Shown here one piece after another: positions 1 through 12,071 of a stretch of DNA of 64,000 bases. The notes below the pieces were generated by a model, which saw only the letters and a program-made list of their open reading frames with translations, was not told the DNA's origin and did no database searches. The first letter of the stretch is position 1, and the number at the start of each line of letters is the position of its first letter. Made by a program: the position numbers and the translations under genes. The DNA comes from Bisporella sp. PMI_857 (taxonomy: Eukaryota; Ascomycota; Leotiomycetes; Helotiales; Helotiaceae): contig JAJSPD010000024.1 in the NCBI GenBank assembly GCA_021307315.1, forward strand, positions 558,001 to 622,000. Reading direction: 5' to 3'.

Positions 1-277
1 TTCGATTCCCTGCTCTGCGAAGCTTGGTCTTTGCGTTGGAGGCGGTTCAATCCTGTATGCCACGGTTAGCTTTGATCATAATCTCGAGTTAGAAGTAGGA
101 CGCCACTCACCATTTATCCAGGAAGGTTTGCGACTTGATCGCACCGTCTGCCTTTGCGGTCACAATGGAAGATGGCGCATTATTGGCTCGCGCAAATGGT
201 GACTGGTATCGAACGGTCCCTTGCTGTCCTTGGGGAGCTCCCGGAGGAAGTCCTTGGGCGCCCAGGGGCGTGCTCAT
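1..277 (-). CDS. 5' part of an unrecognised protein-coding gene (cut by window edge)
   Basis: An ATG at 277-275 opens a Pro/Gln/Gly-rich reading frame that starts MSTPLGAQGLPPGAP. It runs to a GTGAGT donor at 110, and a 58-nt intron (53-110) ends in ACAG. The second exon (1-52) continues in frame as WIEPPPTQRPSFAEQG and leaves the window. Phase agrees: exon 1 has 55 codons plus two bases and exon 2 supplies one base. The visible 73 residues begin disordered and then turn polar. No known domain can be named from them. The open frame, start context and good splice sites support a real gene; the product is unknown. Confidence 0.6.
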
Positions 278-1766
278 CTTCGCGGCTACAGCAGCTGTTA
301 GCTAGTGAACAATTATATAATTGGAATTTCAGGTACTTGTCTACACGTCAGCCACATATATCCAATATATGTTAACTGTTGTGGTGGAGGTCCGCGACGA
401 GGGAGTAGGGGTTCAGATTGCTGGAGCTCTTTTTCAAGGAGGTCTCGCTTAGCCCCTAGAACACCAGAACCCCAAGGTCACGACCCCAATGGGTGCCACG
501 ACAGGGAGGCTTTGATAAGATGGCCGGCAATCAAGTTTTGAAGGGTGATAATAGAGTGCTAGTGGGTAGCGTTACGCGCCAAACAGACGATAGCTGATGG
601 GTTCCCTTTTTGATGAAGAGAGTGCCGTGATATGTTTTGTGGTTGTACGTTGTGTGAGAGAGAGTTCAGCGAGGGGAGCGAAATCTTAATCGCAGAGCAA
701 AATAGGGAGGACTCGGAATAAGCGAGCCTACGGCCACTAACGTTGCACCGCGTCTTCCAACTGCAGCTCATTCACTCCTATCGAGTCGTCATCACAATAA
801 ACAACACCAAATGATTATATTCTCTCAGCTGACTAAATATCGTTCACCCCCTGCTTAAGTGAATTTGTTTGCGTTCATATAATGTTTCATTCACCGGTCT
901 GTTTTAGGCATATACAATCATTTGTCTTGGCCCCAATAGCCGATACGGCTCAGGGGCGGTCGATATGACGCCCCAAAACACGAACCCTTCGCCTCACATC
1001 ACATCCTGCCATAATAACATCTAGGCAGCAGGTCCTGACTCACAGATGACCTGGAAATACCAGAAAAGTTGTGTCGCCCTGCTCTATCTGCCCTTATCCT
1101 GTCTGAGCAGTTAAGAAAGCTATCCCCAGTATGTCAAAGTTTTAGTCACATTGGACGAGAAACATGGAAAGTCACCACACCTGAGAACGTTTTACTCCTC
1201 TGATGAAGCACATCACAGCAGAGCACCTAGCATCATAGATGCTAAGTTCACGAGCTGGAATCCCAAATTGGATTGTGAACCCGACTTCACCTATTTTGTG
1301 ATGTTGTTGAGTATTATGCTACAGGCAGGTTTTGTTCTGCAAGATTACTATTAGATCACGCTAGCTCATCTTTGGTCTCTATGTCAATTTTTGGCCATTT
1401 CGCCAATTCGACTTACAAACTCTTGTACTTAGTGGCATTTCCGTCTTGGTTGCAAGTTTTTCGTGTACACAGGAGATAATGTCTGACAGATTTGTTCATA
1501 TGAAAAGTCAACGTGTGCACATATATGCTTAATTTGCTGCATATCTCGATGCTGAGAAGCCTTATTGCTTAATATTCAGAACCTCTCGATTTCAGAGGAA
1601 CATATGCCATGATATCCATCCTTTGAAATCAACCAAGGTAAAGCAACAATGCTTGACAAAGCCCTTGAGCAGTGTCCGCAGCCTAATTCCGTAGAGAAGA
1701 TCACGTTGCCGGGTCAGAATCTTATCCCAGAAATCAATGCCATTCCCCATGAGCTATCTCATGGAC
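278..1766. other. gene-free stretch between the left-edge gene and the Ebp1-like gene
   Basis: Only short unrelated ORFs are present, with no paired splice sites or recognisable motif. It should contain the promoter of the leftward gene at 277 and the 3' UTR of the Ebp1-like gene ending at 1767. I see nothing else in it. Confidence 0.5.
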
Positions 1767-3269
1767 CTATTCTTCATCGCTGCTCTCTTCATCGTCGTCA
1801 TCTTTAGAGTCGGCCTGCTTCTTGGCTGGCTTCTTCTTCTTCTTCGCGCTCTTAGATTTCGGCTTAGCCTCCTTTGCTAATGGCTGCTCAAGGATCTTGA
1901 GGATTTCCTCATCCGTAATCTTCTTGTCGCTCTTAATCTTTGAAAGGTCTGGAGCTGGTGGTGCTGCAAGTTTCTGGAGGCCGTTCTTGGTGATGGCTAG
2001 ACAGTATCAGCAACCATTACAAGATAATACGATAGATACTCACCGATGGTGGTCAACAGTCTGCCAACTGGCGCGCCGTCCTTCTCACCATACACATCGT
2101 AAGCCCGGAAGACTCCTTGTCGTACACACTCAACCACTCCAACCTTTGCATCCCGTTCATCCTCTAGTTGCCTTAAGCTGAAAGGGAATGTACCGAACTT
2201 CTTCGCAACCTCATTCAAAATCTTCTTTGAACTTGGTCGCTTCAAGGCATACTTATCAAGTGTCTTCCGATGAAGAGTGACACGATTACCAAACTGTTTG
2301 TTCTTTCCAGAACCTAAGCTTACGCCAACCTCAACACCCCAAACCTCTCCAATCTCCGGAGTACCCTCACCTCTGCTACCTTCGCCGGGAGCCAGAATGA
2401 TCTTCTTCTTTCCCTCAATCTCATTTCGGTCGAAAAGCCAGCTGGTCGTGTTCTCAACTAGGTTGCATTCATAGCTTTTGGCAACTTTCTCCAAGAGAGA
2501 TGTAATCTTGCTTTGGGCTGGTGCTTTGGCATTGGCGGCCTTGGCCTTCTCCTCGTCAGTGCCGGTTACAAGAAGTCCAGGTGGAACCATCAAGCGCAGC
2601 AGAAGCTCATTCGCGTAGTGTGTCGCCAAAAGAAGGTCTGCATCCCGGCCCGTGATTTCGTCGTTGCCGTTAGCAGACCGAACGATAATAGTATCACAGA
2701 CAATTGTGCCGAACCCATCAATTTGTGCTCCTAGTTGAATCTTGACGGCCTCGCCTTCCTTCAGTTCGATTGCAGCATCGGTCTCATCGCTAGTGAGTGG
2801 AGTGAAGGGAGTGACGAAAGAAGATGGAGAGACGGTGGTTGGATGAGCGATACCTTAAATTCGTTAGAATATAAGCGTAATGGAGAGAAGCATTATCCTA
2901 CCCTTCAGGATTTTCTTTCCACGGTATACCTTCTCGATCTCCTCCTCTAAAATCTTGTCACCCTTCTCGCAAATGGTAACGATCTTCTCGCCAGCAACAC
3001 ACAAGGCTGTTACTGCCTCAAGAACCTTTTGAGAGATGGTTGCCGCATTCTTGTACTTGGTAAGAGTATCAGGATTTCCCAGGGTGTAGTCTACATGAAA
3101 TTAGTACATGCTATTACCTGGGTTCTGATTTGAGATGGTGGTGTCATGTTGTCGTCGTCCTTTGCTCACAACTGCGGGGTCATAAAACATCCCACCTCGC
3201 CGTGGTGGATGCGGTAGGTAAGGAATAGTGTTTCATACCAGTCACGTCGCCTTCTTTCTTGTCTGCCAT
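1767..3269 (-). CDS. Ebp1/PA2G4-type protein (curved DNA-binding protein Cdb4 family, methionine aminopeptidase fold)
   Basis: There are four exons: 3239-3269, 2902-3090, 2044-2853 and 1767-1996, joined by GT...AG introns and giving 419 residues. The N-terminus (MADKKEGDVTDYTL) and core (GIAHPTTVSP, GAQIDGFGTIVCDTI, GRDADLLLATHYAN) match the PA2G4/Ebp1 branch of the M24 methionine-aminopeptidase fold. In that branch the enzyme site is degenerate and the protein binds ribosomes, rRNA or curved DNA. The C-terminus ends in a Lys-rich stretch followed by an acidic Asp/Glu/Ser tail, as in the family. Length is close to the roughly 400 residues usual for it. The gene is head to head with the SNF5-type gene across a 380-bp spacer. 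The family call is firm; the exact role in this organism (growth or ribosome biogenesis) is inferred from relatives. Confidence 0.9.
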
Positions 3270-3649
3270 TATTGCGTAGATAAAGTTTAATAAGAAGCGT
3301 GATTTATGGATCTAATTCTTCAAGTTTAGTGACTTTGTTCAGGCGTGGTGTTTTCCTGGTCAAGTCCAGCAAGATGATGATGGTTGTTGTGCGTTAGGCC
3401 CCCGACTCAGAATCGGTTAATGGGATACGAACAGGGGTTGGTTCCATGAGAAGTGGTCATTCAGGCCACCGTACTCCCGGCCATTTGTTGACTGGCTCTA
3501 GATTTATTTCCCCTAAGGCTTCTACGCGTATTGAGAAGACAGCCTGCACCGTCAAGTACCTACCTCTAGAATTCACAACATTCACCTGTTATTGTCGATT
3601 CAACGCCATTCCCTGGGTCGCGTAAACTTCCGCTACGAATGCGCCGACC
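3270..3649. promoter_or_regulatory. shared intergenic region of the Ebp1-like and SNF5-type genes
   Basis: This 380-bp spacer lies between two divergently transcribed start codons (3269 minus, 3650 plus), so both promoters must lie in or overlap it. No specific factor site is claimed. Confidence 0.5.
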
Positions 3650-5862
3650 ATGACAACCGCGTCCCAGCCGGCATCGCATGCTGATGCCCCTGAACCTGCT
3701 GCCTCCTTGGCCATACGAGAACGCACTCAAGAGGATCTCAAGAAGATCCAACTAGAGCGATATGTGAGCCGGGATCTTCTGCACTCCGCCGCGATCGTCC
3801 AAGATGGCATACACAGGAAAGACGTCTATACACGGATGAGGGACGAGACCGAGGATTACAAAAAGATTAAGCACGATTATCGGGCCTCATTTCCCGCGAG
3901 TCGATTATATGGCACAGGCTACAATGGCTATGGAAACGGTATCACCGATGCACCTCAACCGCGACTCGTCTATCCTCATCAGAAACCTAAGCTTGGGAAT
4001 AAGAAGGGCCTTAGAAAAGCCGCGAAGCTGCATATCAAGCGCAAAGACATGAAAAAGCAAGCAGAAATGTATGAAGAGCTAGTGCCTATACGCATAGATG
4101 TAGATTGGGATAAAATAAAGCTTCAGGACACGTTTACTTGGAACCTCAGTGACCGGACCATTCCTCGAGATCTTTTCGCTCAGCAGCTTGTTGAAGATTT
4201 TGGGTTGTCACTTCCTGCTGCAGCTCCTGTTTACGAGCAGATCCAGCGCCAGTTGGACGAGCAATTAAACGATTTCTATCCCCAAGTCTTCATCGAAGAG
4301 GATGCCCTTGACCCGGAATTGCCTTACTCAGCTTATAAAAATGATGAAATGCGGATACTCATCAAGCTCGATATAACAATCGGAACGGTGAAGTTGCATG
4401 ATAGGTTCGAGTGGGAGATCAATAATGACTTGAACTCGCCTGAAGAATTTGCGCGGAATATGGCTTGGGAAATGGGATTGTCGGGAGAGTTTACTACGGC
4501 AATCGCACATTGTATCAGGGAACAGAGTCAGCTGTTTACCCGAGGACTATTCCTTACGGGACATCCCTTTGATGGGCGACCTTTAGATGATGCGGACCTT
4601 GTCGCAGCCTTTTTGCCATCGCCGATACCATCCGTATTCAGACCATATCAACAAGCCAAGGAATATATGCCATATATGTATGAGGTGACGGAGGCAGATT
4701 TAGAGAAAGATGAGATTATTTATTCACGTGAGCAAAGGAGGCAAAAACGCTCTGTGAACAGAAGAGGCGGCCCAGCGCTCCCTGAGCTGAAGGATAGACA
4801 AAGAACAGTCCGAACTCGCATGGTCAACTCAGTAATTCCGAATTGTGTTGAGAAGGTAGAAAGGCCTACAGACAATCCTGTATACAAGCGAGTTGTGGTT
4901 AAGAAGAAAGGTCTTCGAGACGGTGATCTTTCTGAATCGTCAGAGAGTGAAGACTCGGCTCCAGAGTCTCCAGCTATAACTTTGACACAAGGCACTGCAA
5001 GAACAAGAAATATGCGAGGTGCTGCAACTGCTGCACAACAGCGGATGGCAAATCTTGGAAGGTCAGAAACACCAGAAGTAATTCCACAACATCATCACGA
5101 GACAAGAACATCGTTAAGGCGTACTGGCCGTGACGCTCGAGAGGAGAGTCCTGAGAATACCGCCTTGATCATAAAGTTAAAAGTTGGGAAAGACAAACTG
5201 AAAAAATGGATTCGGGATGGGATGAAATCGGCTCGACCTACATCGCAACAAACTCCATCCCACACACGACCACAATCTTCCTATGGCACGCCAGCTGCAG
5301 CAGGTTCAATGGGCCCTCCCTCAACTCCAGGACTTCAGAACCAAAAATTGGCAACCGCAACGACACCAGGAGCAGCCCCAGCGCAGATTGGAAGAGTGGA
5401 GGCTCCGCCCCCTGTCGCAGGCGTTACCCCAACTCCTGTAAGTATTTGACTCCATTTTCGGTGAAGTGATACTAGGGCTTTCTCTTGTCTCTTCCACGTT
5501 CTTCTGACGTAGATGGTATTTTCACATAGCGCTAACTCTACTTAAAGCCCAAACCTCCCACTTGGCTCGAACAAGGGCTCCAAGACCTACGCGGCCAATA
5601 TCCATCTGACCGTTTTGAGGGTGTGATGAGGTATTCGGCCGTGAATACTACCACTGATGCTCCTTGTCCCGCTCCTGCAGCAGGTCAGCCCATCCCAGAC
5701 GATATAAAATTCATGTACCTGCCACGCATTAGGTGTCATGACTGCCCTGGCAAACTATATACCCCTGGTCCTGAGATGACGGTTGTCAATTTTGAGGTGC
5801 ATCTGAAGAACCGGCAGCATAGAGAACGGGTTGAGCAGCGCATAGCCGGTGCGCATAATTGA
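3650..5862 (+). CDS. snf5: SNF5/SMARCB1-type subunit of a SWI/SNF-class chromatin remodeller
   Basis: There are two exons, 3650-5437 and 5548-5862. The intron carries a GTAAGT donor, a GCTAAC branch site and an AAAG acceptor. The product is 700 residues. Two SNF5 repeats are visible: one around residues 145-225 starting VPIRIDVDWD, the other around 225-310 with RILIKLDITIGTVKLHDRFEW. The MAWEMGLSGEF segment is also typical of SNF5. The C-terminal exon has a zinc-finger-like arrangement, C-X2-C (RCHDCPG), then 18 residues, then H-X5-H, seen in filamentous-fungal homologues. The middle part (residues 390-580) is low-complexity and basic/serine-rich. The protein should act in the nucleus in SWI/SNF or RSC. 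Sequence alone does not settle whether it corresponds to yeast Snf5 or Sfh1. Confidence 0.9.
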
Positions 5863-6229
5863 AGGTTAATTGAGTGTTTGTATACTATTTATATGGTAGG
5901 CGGGGATAGGTGGCATCTGAGATGATGATAAACATGAATAGCAGGTTTTGTTTCGTGGCTATGCGTGATGCGCACTTTGACCTTTGTTTATTCAAGCGTA
6001 CTTTTGGTGTTATTCTTCCAGAAATCCGTTACGGCCCACAAGTCATCAGTCACCCTCTCTGGAAGACCGCATCACCAAGCTTAATTTGATTGGCTAAAGG
6101 TTTGTGGGGCACATATCGTCGCCTCAGTTGAACCTAATTCCATAACTTTTGGATACTCCTTTTCAGCATATATGCAGATCGAATCACGACCTAAAATATC
6201 CTCTTTCATCCGCCATAGCTCATCTTACC
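5863..6229. other. short intergenic stretch
   Basis: This is the 3' UTR of the SNF5-type gene and the promoter of the Clr5-domain gene. I see nothing else in it. Confidence 0.4.
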
Positions 6230-7774
6230 ATGTCTTTATCAAGCTTTCAAGATAATTGGGCCGCCTCAGGTGACTGGATATTCCATCGAAAGACTATCAC
6301 GTCTCTATATGAAAAGCAAGGTCTAACATTAAACGAAGTTATGCAGATCATGCAGAATGAGCATCAGTTCTTTGCCACGTCAGTTACACTTCTATGATTC
6401 AAGATCAGAGTCTAGGGTGAGGTGAGACTGATTTGAATCAGGAAAAAGATGTACAAAACGCGATTCTTACAATGGGGAGTGCAGAAGAACCGTAAGCGGC
6501 GACCTGTTGGTGATGCATGCAGTGAGAAACTGTCCCCAGGCGTCGTTGGCGGGGTATTAGAATCATTGCCGCAAGGTCATAACCAAGAGTGTAGATCAAG
6601 GGCTTATCCCCAGCACTTGTCTATATCCCTGGAGAGGCAGCTCGTGAGCTCAAGAAACAAGTTCACATCTCAATCAATAACGTTTGGCAACAACTCTGGT
6701 GTAAAGCTCTACCATGGCCGATCACCAGATCCTTCAATCTCTAACCTCTTTCCGCTCATAACCCCCTACTCCCTTCTCGTTCCAGAGGAAATAATTTGTA
6801 TCCTCCAAAACTACGCGAGTTCGTCATTTGGCTCAGGAATATGGAATAAACATCTCCTAGAACAACACAACTATGGCGAGCCTCTCAGAGACTGGTTCAA
6901 CACCCTCTACATCTCCGTGGAGACGATCTTGAAAGGAGAGACAAGTAGAGGTTTCCGGATGCTCAATGGCTGTTTCCAGCAATATCACCGTCACCTAAAA
7001 GACCAGAACCCGACGCTATTCATCAAAATTTACGAGATGACCCGCGTTATCTCCGACACCCATCCCGAACTCGCTCGCTCATTCATCTCTTTCTCTCGCA
7101 ACCTAGCGGAAATCGTCTTTGGACCGTCTCATCCACTATCTCAGCTAACATCAAAACTACATGCCATGAATCCGCAAGAATTGTCAGCGAATGTGCAGGG
7201 TGTGTTAGAAGCGTATAATGGAGTTTTAAAAGGATATATGGGTGATGAGAGCGTGTACATGGCGCGCTTAGACCTCGGTATATTGAACTATATGAGACAT
7301 TACCGCCTCGCCTCATGCACCGCCCTTGAATCCAGCCTCCGCGCATCCATCTCTAACCTCTCCCATGTCCCTGCCGCCCAGTTCGTATTGTTACAGGTAC
7401 AGAATGAACTCGCCTGGACGCTCTACATCCTTGAGGGCAGGAACGCTGAAGCACGGCAGCTTGCCCAGGAAGTGCTAAATTTCAGGAATGAGAGGGCTTT
7501 TGACACGGCAAAAGCGAGATGTTGGGAACTACTTTTTGCGATTGCGAGGCAGGAGGGAGGAAAAGAGGAGGTGTTAAAGGTGGGTGAGGAGAGGATAGCG
7601 TGGTGTAGGGAGAGATGGGGGGGTAAAGGCGATAGGACATTGAATGCGCTGACTGATTTGAGGGCGTATTTGATAAGTGTCGGGGATGACGACGGGCTGA
7701 GGAAAGTAGACGGAGAGTATGAACGTGTTTATGGGGCGATGTGTGAGGAGATGGGTGCTGTTGAGTTGAGTTGA
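6230..7774 (+). CDS. Clr5-domain protein
   Basis: Two exons, 6230-6378 and 6442-7774, give 493 residues. Exon 1 encodes the first part of a Clr5 domain (W...F.RKTITSLYEKQGLTLNEVM, then HQFFAT). Splicing GTCAGT...TCAG joins it in frame to KKMYKTRFLQWGVQKNRK, which completes the domain consensus. That join is the main support for the intron. The start chosen is the ATG in good context at 6230; an in-frame ATG at 6149 would add 27 residues without domain content. After the domain comes about 90 residues of disorder, then an alpha-helical repeat-like region (residues 140-490) resembling the tetratricopeptide-type helices seen in many Clr5 proteins. Clr5 was named for a fission-yeast silencing factor, but most fungal members have no known function. 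Confidence 0.8.
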
Positions 7775-7982
7775 GAGTGTAATTGTGAGGCGCAAGACAT
7801 GAATGGATGCAATACATCACTGAAAGGCTAGAGTTTTTAAGTGTCAAGGAGGTGTTAAACTGAACACCACCATTTCAGATGCTGGGAAATATTTTTACGT
7901 TCTATGCTACATTGCCTTATGATCCGGTCCATAGTTTATATAGGCACTAATTATACAGATATGTGATACTTGGAAGGCAGAA

Positions 7983-10451
7983 TTAACGCCATCGGACTGA
8001 TGGATCCCTCGTACGTAGACTGTGAAAGCGCTTTCTGTCCCGTCTGGCTATCCTTTTTGGTTCGTTTGCTAAATACTCGAGGACCCGATCCATATCAAGG
8101 AACGGCCGTTCAAAGGCTTCGTTCACTTGGCTAACTGCTTCATCCAAGCTTAATGGATTCCGTCTCTTCTCAGCTCTATTCCGTAAGCTGTTGGATTGTC
8201 CTGACCCATATAAGAGAAGCAGGCGTTGAAGGATTGATTTTCGAACTTCATTCATGTATATGTAAACTCCTCTTTGATTGAGACGCTTAAGAAGCATGAT
8301 GCCAGAATCAATCCGAGGTCTTGGTTTCCAACGGCCAATGTTGCGCTCAGCCAGTCCACTCATGATGCCCCAGTGTGCGATCGCTTGCTGTCGAACTTTG
8401 GGAAATAATATTGTTAGAGGATGTAGAGAATGAGATGTTGGTACCGCGTCGGGCACCTGAAATCTGTGCCATCTGTGTGCCATTTGCACATCAAGAAAGA
8501 TAGCTTTATGCGCAGGCCCATACCATGTGGCAAGAAAATCACAAAGTGTTGCTAGATCGTCCATTCGAAGAAGCATTCCCATTCTTTTGATAATTTCCTG
8601 CCAAATAGTAACAGGCACGAAACTTCCTGAGAGCATTATTCCTTTCAGGATTTCAATTGCCTGCTCTAGGTCATCTATCGTGAGAACTTCTTCCGATCCT
8701 TTTTGGACTACTGGCCGCCGCCCCTTTCGACGCTTTTTCAACACGTGAGTTAGAATATACTTGATGGTCTTCGCCTGCACAGGTGTGCCGGCCATCTGTA
8801 TCTTTCTTAACCTGACAAGCATAGATGAAGTGTCTCCGACAGTTGAATAACTCCCTAATACAATGTTCTCAATATCCCATTTTGACTCACTACTGCTAAT
8901 GAACCGTATTGCTAAAGCCAACCTGTATCGGGGCCAATCCTTTTTGCCCGCGTATGAAGACATTAATTTGTCTTGTAATTGTCGATCTTCCAATACATCT
9001 GGATGCTGGTCACTTGCAAGTAGACTATCGATGAGTTCTTGTTTCTGGTTACGAGCAAAGTCTTCTAATGCCCTGCAAAATAAAGAGTTGCCCAAAGAAA
9101 TGCCAATATCTTGCAGCTGATTGATGCGCCGAGTAATGCCTTCAGCATTACGTTCTCGTAGAGCAATTGCCTGCAATGAAAGAGGACCTATCGATTCGAC
9201 CCCGAGTGCGCCAATAGTTGTCATAGCAATATCCAAAGATATCCAGGTAGTAGCGAACCATTTAGCCCCATATGAATCATTATACTCTTTTGGAGTGATG
9301 CCAAATCGCTTTCCATGAAGAAGATTCATCATTACTCGAGATATCTTCATGTTTTCTTGCATCGAGTCCTCAATAACTGTAGTATGATTATGCGCATTGG
9401 TCGTCTTGGAATTCGAGGTAGGCACCCCTGGCTCTAACGAAATTCCGTTGACCTTCACGCTCTGCATAACCCTTGTTGCTACATCATGATAATAGACCGT
9501 CAAGAAGTCAATCAACGGTTTAACAGCCGCATAGGTTGTTGGCACATCGCCCAACTTGACAAGGGCAAAATGCCACTTCAAGGCGGTCTGAAAATCACCC
9601 TGAGCGCAGAGCCTTCCAACAATGTTGGAATAATTGTCACGATGAATATTCTCCGAGTATATCTTCAGCAGCCCATCCATGTCTCCTCTCTTCGCGACGA
9701 CCCATCGACACATCCACGCCATATAGCCCTTATCTGGAGCAAAACACCGAAACAGTCGATTGTGCCAATCCTGTGCCTCATGGCGTTTCCAACTACATAA
9801 CCTGTGCTCGATGATCGCCGCATAAAGTTTTCTCCCCAGCCAGCTATCGCCGCCGGACTCCAGCACTTGACTTGCATATTTCCACATCTCGAAGAGAAAG
9901 ATCTCATCGTTAAGCGCATATTTCAAGAAACTCGTCCAAAACCTTCGTGCAAATTGATCATGTGGGCCCCCAGTGGCGGGTAAAACAAAGTCCCCTCTCT
10001 TCACGGCCCTCCAATACATATAAGCACCATCGCGGCCATAAATTCGGACTCTGTAATCTAAGAGCTGCGCCCATAATTGCGGCGATTTATTTTTGGAGTT
10101 CCTCACAATCGTACAGTGCGGGCTATCCAAGTCTGATTCATGATCGAGTCTCTCTGGCGACAACCATTTCCAACTCGTGTGATAATCAGGCACCTGCAAT
10201 TGGTTGGTTGAAGCTCTATCTGTGCCAGCTTCTACTGGATCTATTTTTTCGGGCTCGATATCGTGCGGGTGGGCACGGTAACTTAGATCATGAGCAGCGG
10301 ATAGTTCTGTCTGAGGCCGGACGTGGTGACCTTGCAGGGCCAACCATGGTATTCTCCGAGTGGCAGATTCAGTACTCGGTCTCGCAATGAATTGTCCAAG
10401 GTTTTGGAGAGATGCCGACCTATGCAGAAGCCTTAGCAGACCAGATCGCAT
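7983..10451 (-). CDS. mitochondrial pentatricopeptide-repeat-like protein
   Basis: A single exon encodes 822 residues from an ATG at 10451. The N-terminus (MRSGLLRLLHRSASLQN...) is Arg/Ser/Leu-rich with no acids in the first 50 residues, as expected of a mitochondrial presequence. Residues about 230-330 read as paired helices of about 35 residues (GYMAWMCRWVVAKRGDMDG, CAQGDFQTALKWHFALV), the spacing of PPR helices. Similar pairs recur around 455-660 (DLEQAIEILKGIMLSGSFVP). The C-terminus is basic and ends VRWR. Fungal PPR proteins bind mitochondrial transcripts for processing or translation. The specific target cannot be read from sequence. It is head to head with COX7 across 282 bp. Confidence 0.7.
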   Translation of the reverse strand: MRSGLLRLLHRSASLQNLGQFIARPSTESATRRIPWLALQGHHVRPQTELSAAHDLSYRAHPHDIEPEKIDPVEAGTDRASTNQLQVPDYHTSWKWLSPERLDHESDLDSPHCTIVRNSKNKSPQLWAQLLDYRVRIYGRDGAYMYWRAVKRGDFVLPATGGPHDQFARRFWTSFLKYALNDEIFLFEMWKYASQVLESGGDSWLGRKLYAAIIEHRLCSWKRHEAQDWHNRLFRCFAPDKGYMAWMCRWVVAKRGDMDGLLKIYSENIHRDNYSNIVGRLCAQGDFQTALKWHFALVKLGDVPTTYAAVKPLIDFLTVYYHDVATRVMQSVKVNGISLEPGVPTSNSKTTNAHNHTTVIEDSMQENMKISRVMMNLLHGKRFGITPKEYNDSYGAKWFATTWISLDIAMTTIGALGVESIGPLSLQAIALRERNAEGITRRINQLQDIGISLGNSLFCRALEDFARNQKQELIDSLLASDQHPDVLEDRQLQDKLMSSYAGKKDWPRYRLALAIRFISSSESKWDIENIVLGSYSTVGDTSSMLVRLRKIQMAGTPVQAKTIKYILTHVLKKRRKGRRPVVQKGSEEVLTIDDLEQAIEILKGIMLSGSFVPVTIWQEIIKRMGMLLRMDDLATLCDFLATWYGPAHKAIFLDVQMAHRWHRFQVPDAVPTSHSLHPLTILFPKVRQQAIAHWGIMSGLAERNIGRWKPRPRIDSGIMLLKRLNQRGVYIYMNEVRKSILQRLLLLYGSGQSNSLRNRAEKRRNPLSLDEAVSQVNEAFERPFLDMDRVLEYLANEPKRIARRDRKRFHSLRTRDPSVRWR

Positions 10452-10733
10452 GCTATGATTAAATCCTTGGGTAAGGGAATGGCCAATTCGAGTTCCGAGG
10501 ATCTTTCATTGTCATGGCCGTGGCATTTCCAATGTAGATAGGATTGATACAGAAGAGGACAAATTGTCGACTATATATGCGTTCTCCTTAGAATGAGGCT
10601 CCAACTTTTTTGATGCTCCACTATATTTTAGCTCTTGTCGCCAAGACTGCATCGTTCCACTCATCCTCCAATGCAATTGACCATTCAACTCGACCACTTT
10701 CCAATCGAACATAAAACCACAATTACAACCACA
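10452..10733. promoter_or_regulatory. shared intergenic region of the PPR-like and COX7 genes
   Basis: This 282-bp spacer lies between divergent start codons at 10451 (minus) and 10734 (plus). Both products are mitochondrial, so shared control is plausible but unproven. Confidence 0.45.
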
Positions 10734-11207
10734 ATGGCAGGGTGCGTAATTTATCAATTCCTCTAGTAGTTATGCGAGAACAACTCTACATACGCGCGAA
10801 TACGTGTTGATAGTGCCTACCGTGCTTGCCTCTTCAAAATCGCCTGATCTCCTTTCTAGACCATAACTGACTCTTCTTTCACAGCTTCGTCAACCGCGAG
10901 AACCGTGTTCCTCACTATCAACGTTTGTTCCAAGAGGGTGCGAAGCATGGCGTTCGTCAATGGAACCAGGTATGCCTAGAGGAGCTGTAATGTGCCTCGG
11001 ATCCTGGGAGCTAACAATCTCCTACAGACTCCAAGAAGCAAAGTCTTGCTCTACCCATACTACGTAATGCTCTTTGGAGGCTTTGCCGGTGCGTACTCTC
11101 CCTTAACTAAACCAGCTGCTGGTATTGAGAACTTACAATTCTTAGGTTCGATGTACATGATGTCACGTATGGTTCTTGGGCACAAGACCTGGTTCGGCAA
11201 AGAATAG
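10734..11207 (+). CDS. cox7: cytochrome c oxidase subunit 7 (complex IV, fungal COX7)
   Basis: Four exons, 10734-10741, 10885-10969, 11028-11088 and 11146-11207, give 71 residues; all phases agree. The first exon holds only eight bases (M-A-G split), so simple ORF calling misses it. The protein begins MAGFVNRENRVPHYQRLFQ, then has one transmembrane helix (VLLYPYYVMLFGGFAGSMYMM), and ends LGHKTWFGKE. This is the layout of fungal Cox7, a small inner-membrane subunit of cytochrome c oxidase with one helix. The length fits the family. Four exons in about 470 bp is notable for so short a protein. Confidence 0.88.
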
Positions 11208-12071
11208 ATGGGAGCAATTGAGGCTTATGACGATAAAACTGGGGGATTGAAATGGGGAACTGAAAGAGCCACTGTACATCGAAGCCAAGAATAGATTTCC
11301 CTTCTTCACATTGGGATAGGATTGCACAATGTCCAGTCATGTTATGCTGTCTCTTCACATGACTATAGTTGGATCCTGATTTGCTCCAGCCAAACTGGAC
11401 TTCGTGCGGAGACATGTCTTTGAACTCATGTAGAAGTGCCAGTTTCTTATAAGTATCTGTTATTGTTTCCAATTGACCTTGTGGCATAGAGATTAAACAA
11501 GGAGACTAAAGAAGCTTTTTTAAGCAGATTGTTTGCTATTTAGATTCAGAATCAAGAATTTTCTCACTAAGTCACTGAAAAGTATAAGCATTTTTTACAC
11601 TATTGCTGCTTGTGCGATCCAATCTTCATCGACATATTGTTAACCATCATGCACTTGAGATTCCGGAGGTAGTAGGTATTTGAAGGTTTGGCTCCCTCAG
11701 CCATAAACTAATGATGGAGGGCATATTCATCTCAGGCTAACTAGACGAGACTCCTCGAACGGTAACAATTAGACTCTTTTGGCTGCCGAATTAGCACACT
11801 CCTTGAGGCTACGGAAAACGTTACATTTACGTTGCCTGGGACGTGAGCGATAGCTGCATTTAAAATGTATTTGACTCCAATAAATATCACCTACGGCATT
11901 ATAGCGCTGTACTCGGTCAGGGTTACTCATGAATATGCCATGTATTTTCAACGCCTATGTGCCCAGATCAAACCCGAAATAGGTGCCTCAAGGCTATCAT
12001 GAATTACCCCCACCACGTCTGATCTTACAAGTCCACAGTTTCATTATGCTCATCCCATCTGCCATGTCGGT
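11208..12071. other. gene-free stretch between COX7 and clathrin light chain (tail to tail)
   Basis: The two flanking genes converge here, so this should hold both 3' UTRs. Small ORFs in it (for example minus-strand 11107-11487, overlapping COX7 exon 4) show no domain and no splice pairing. I see nothing else supportable. Confidence 0.4.
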
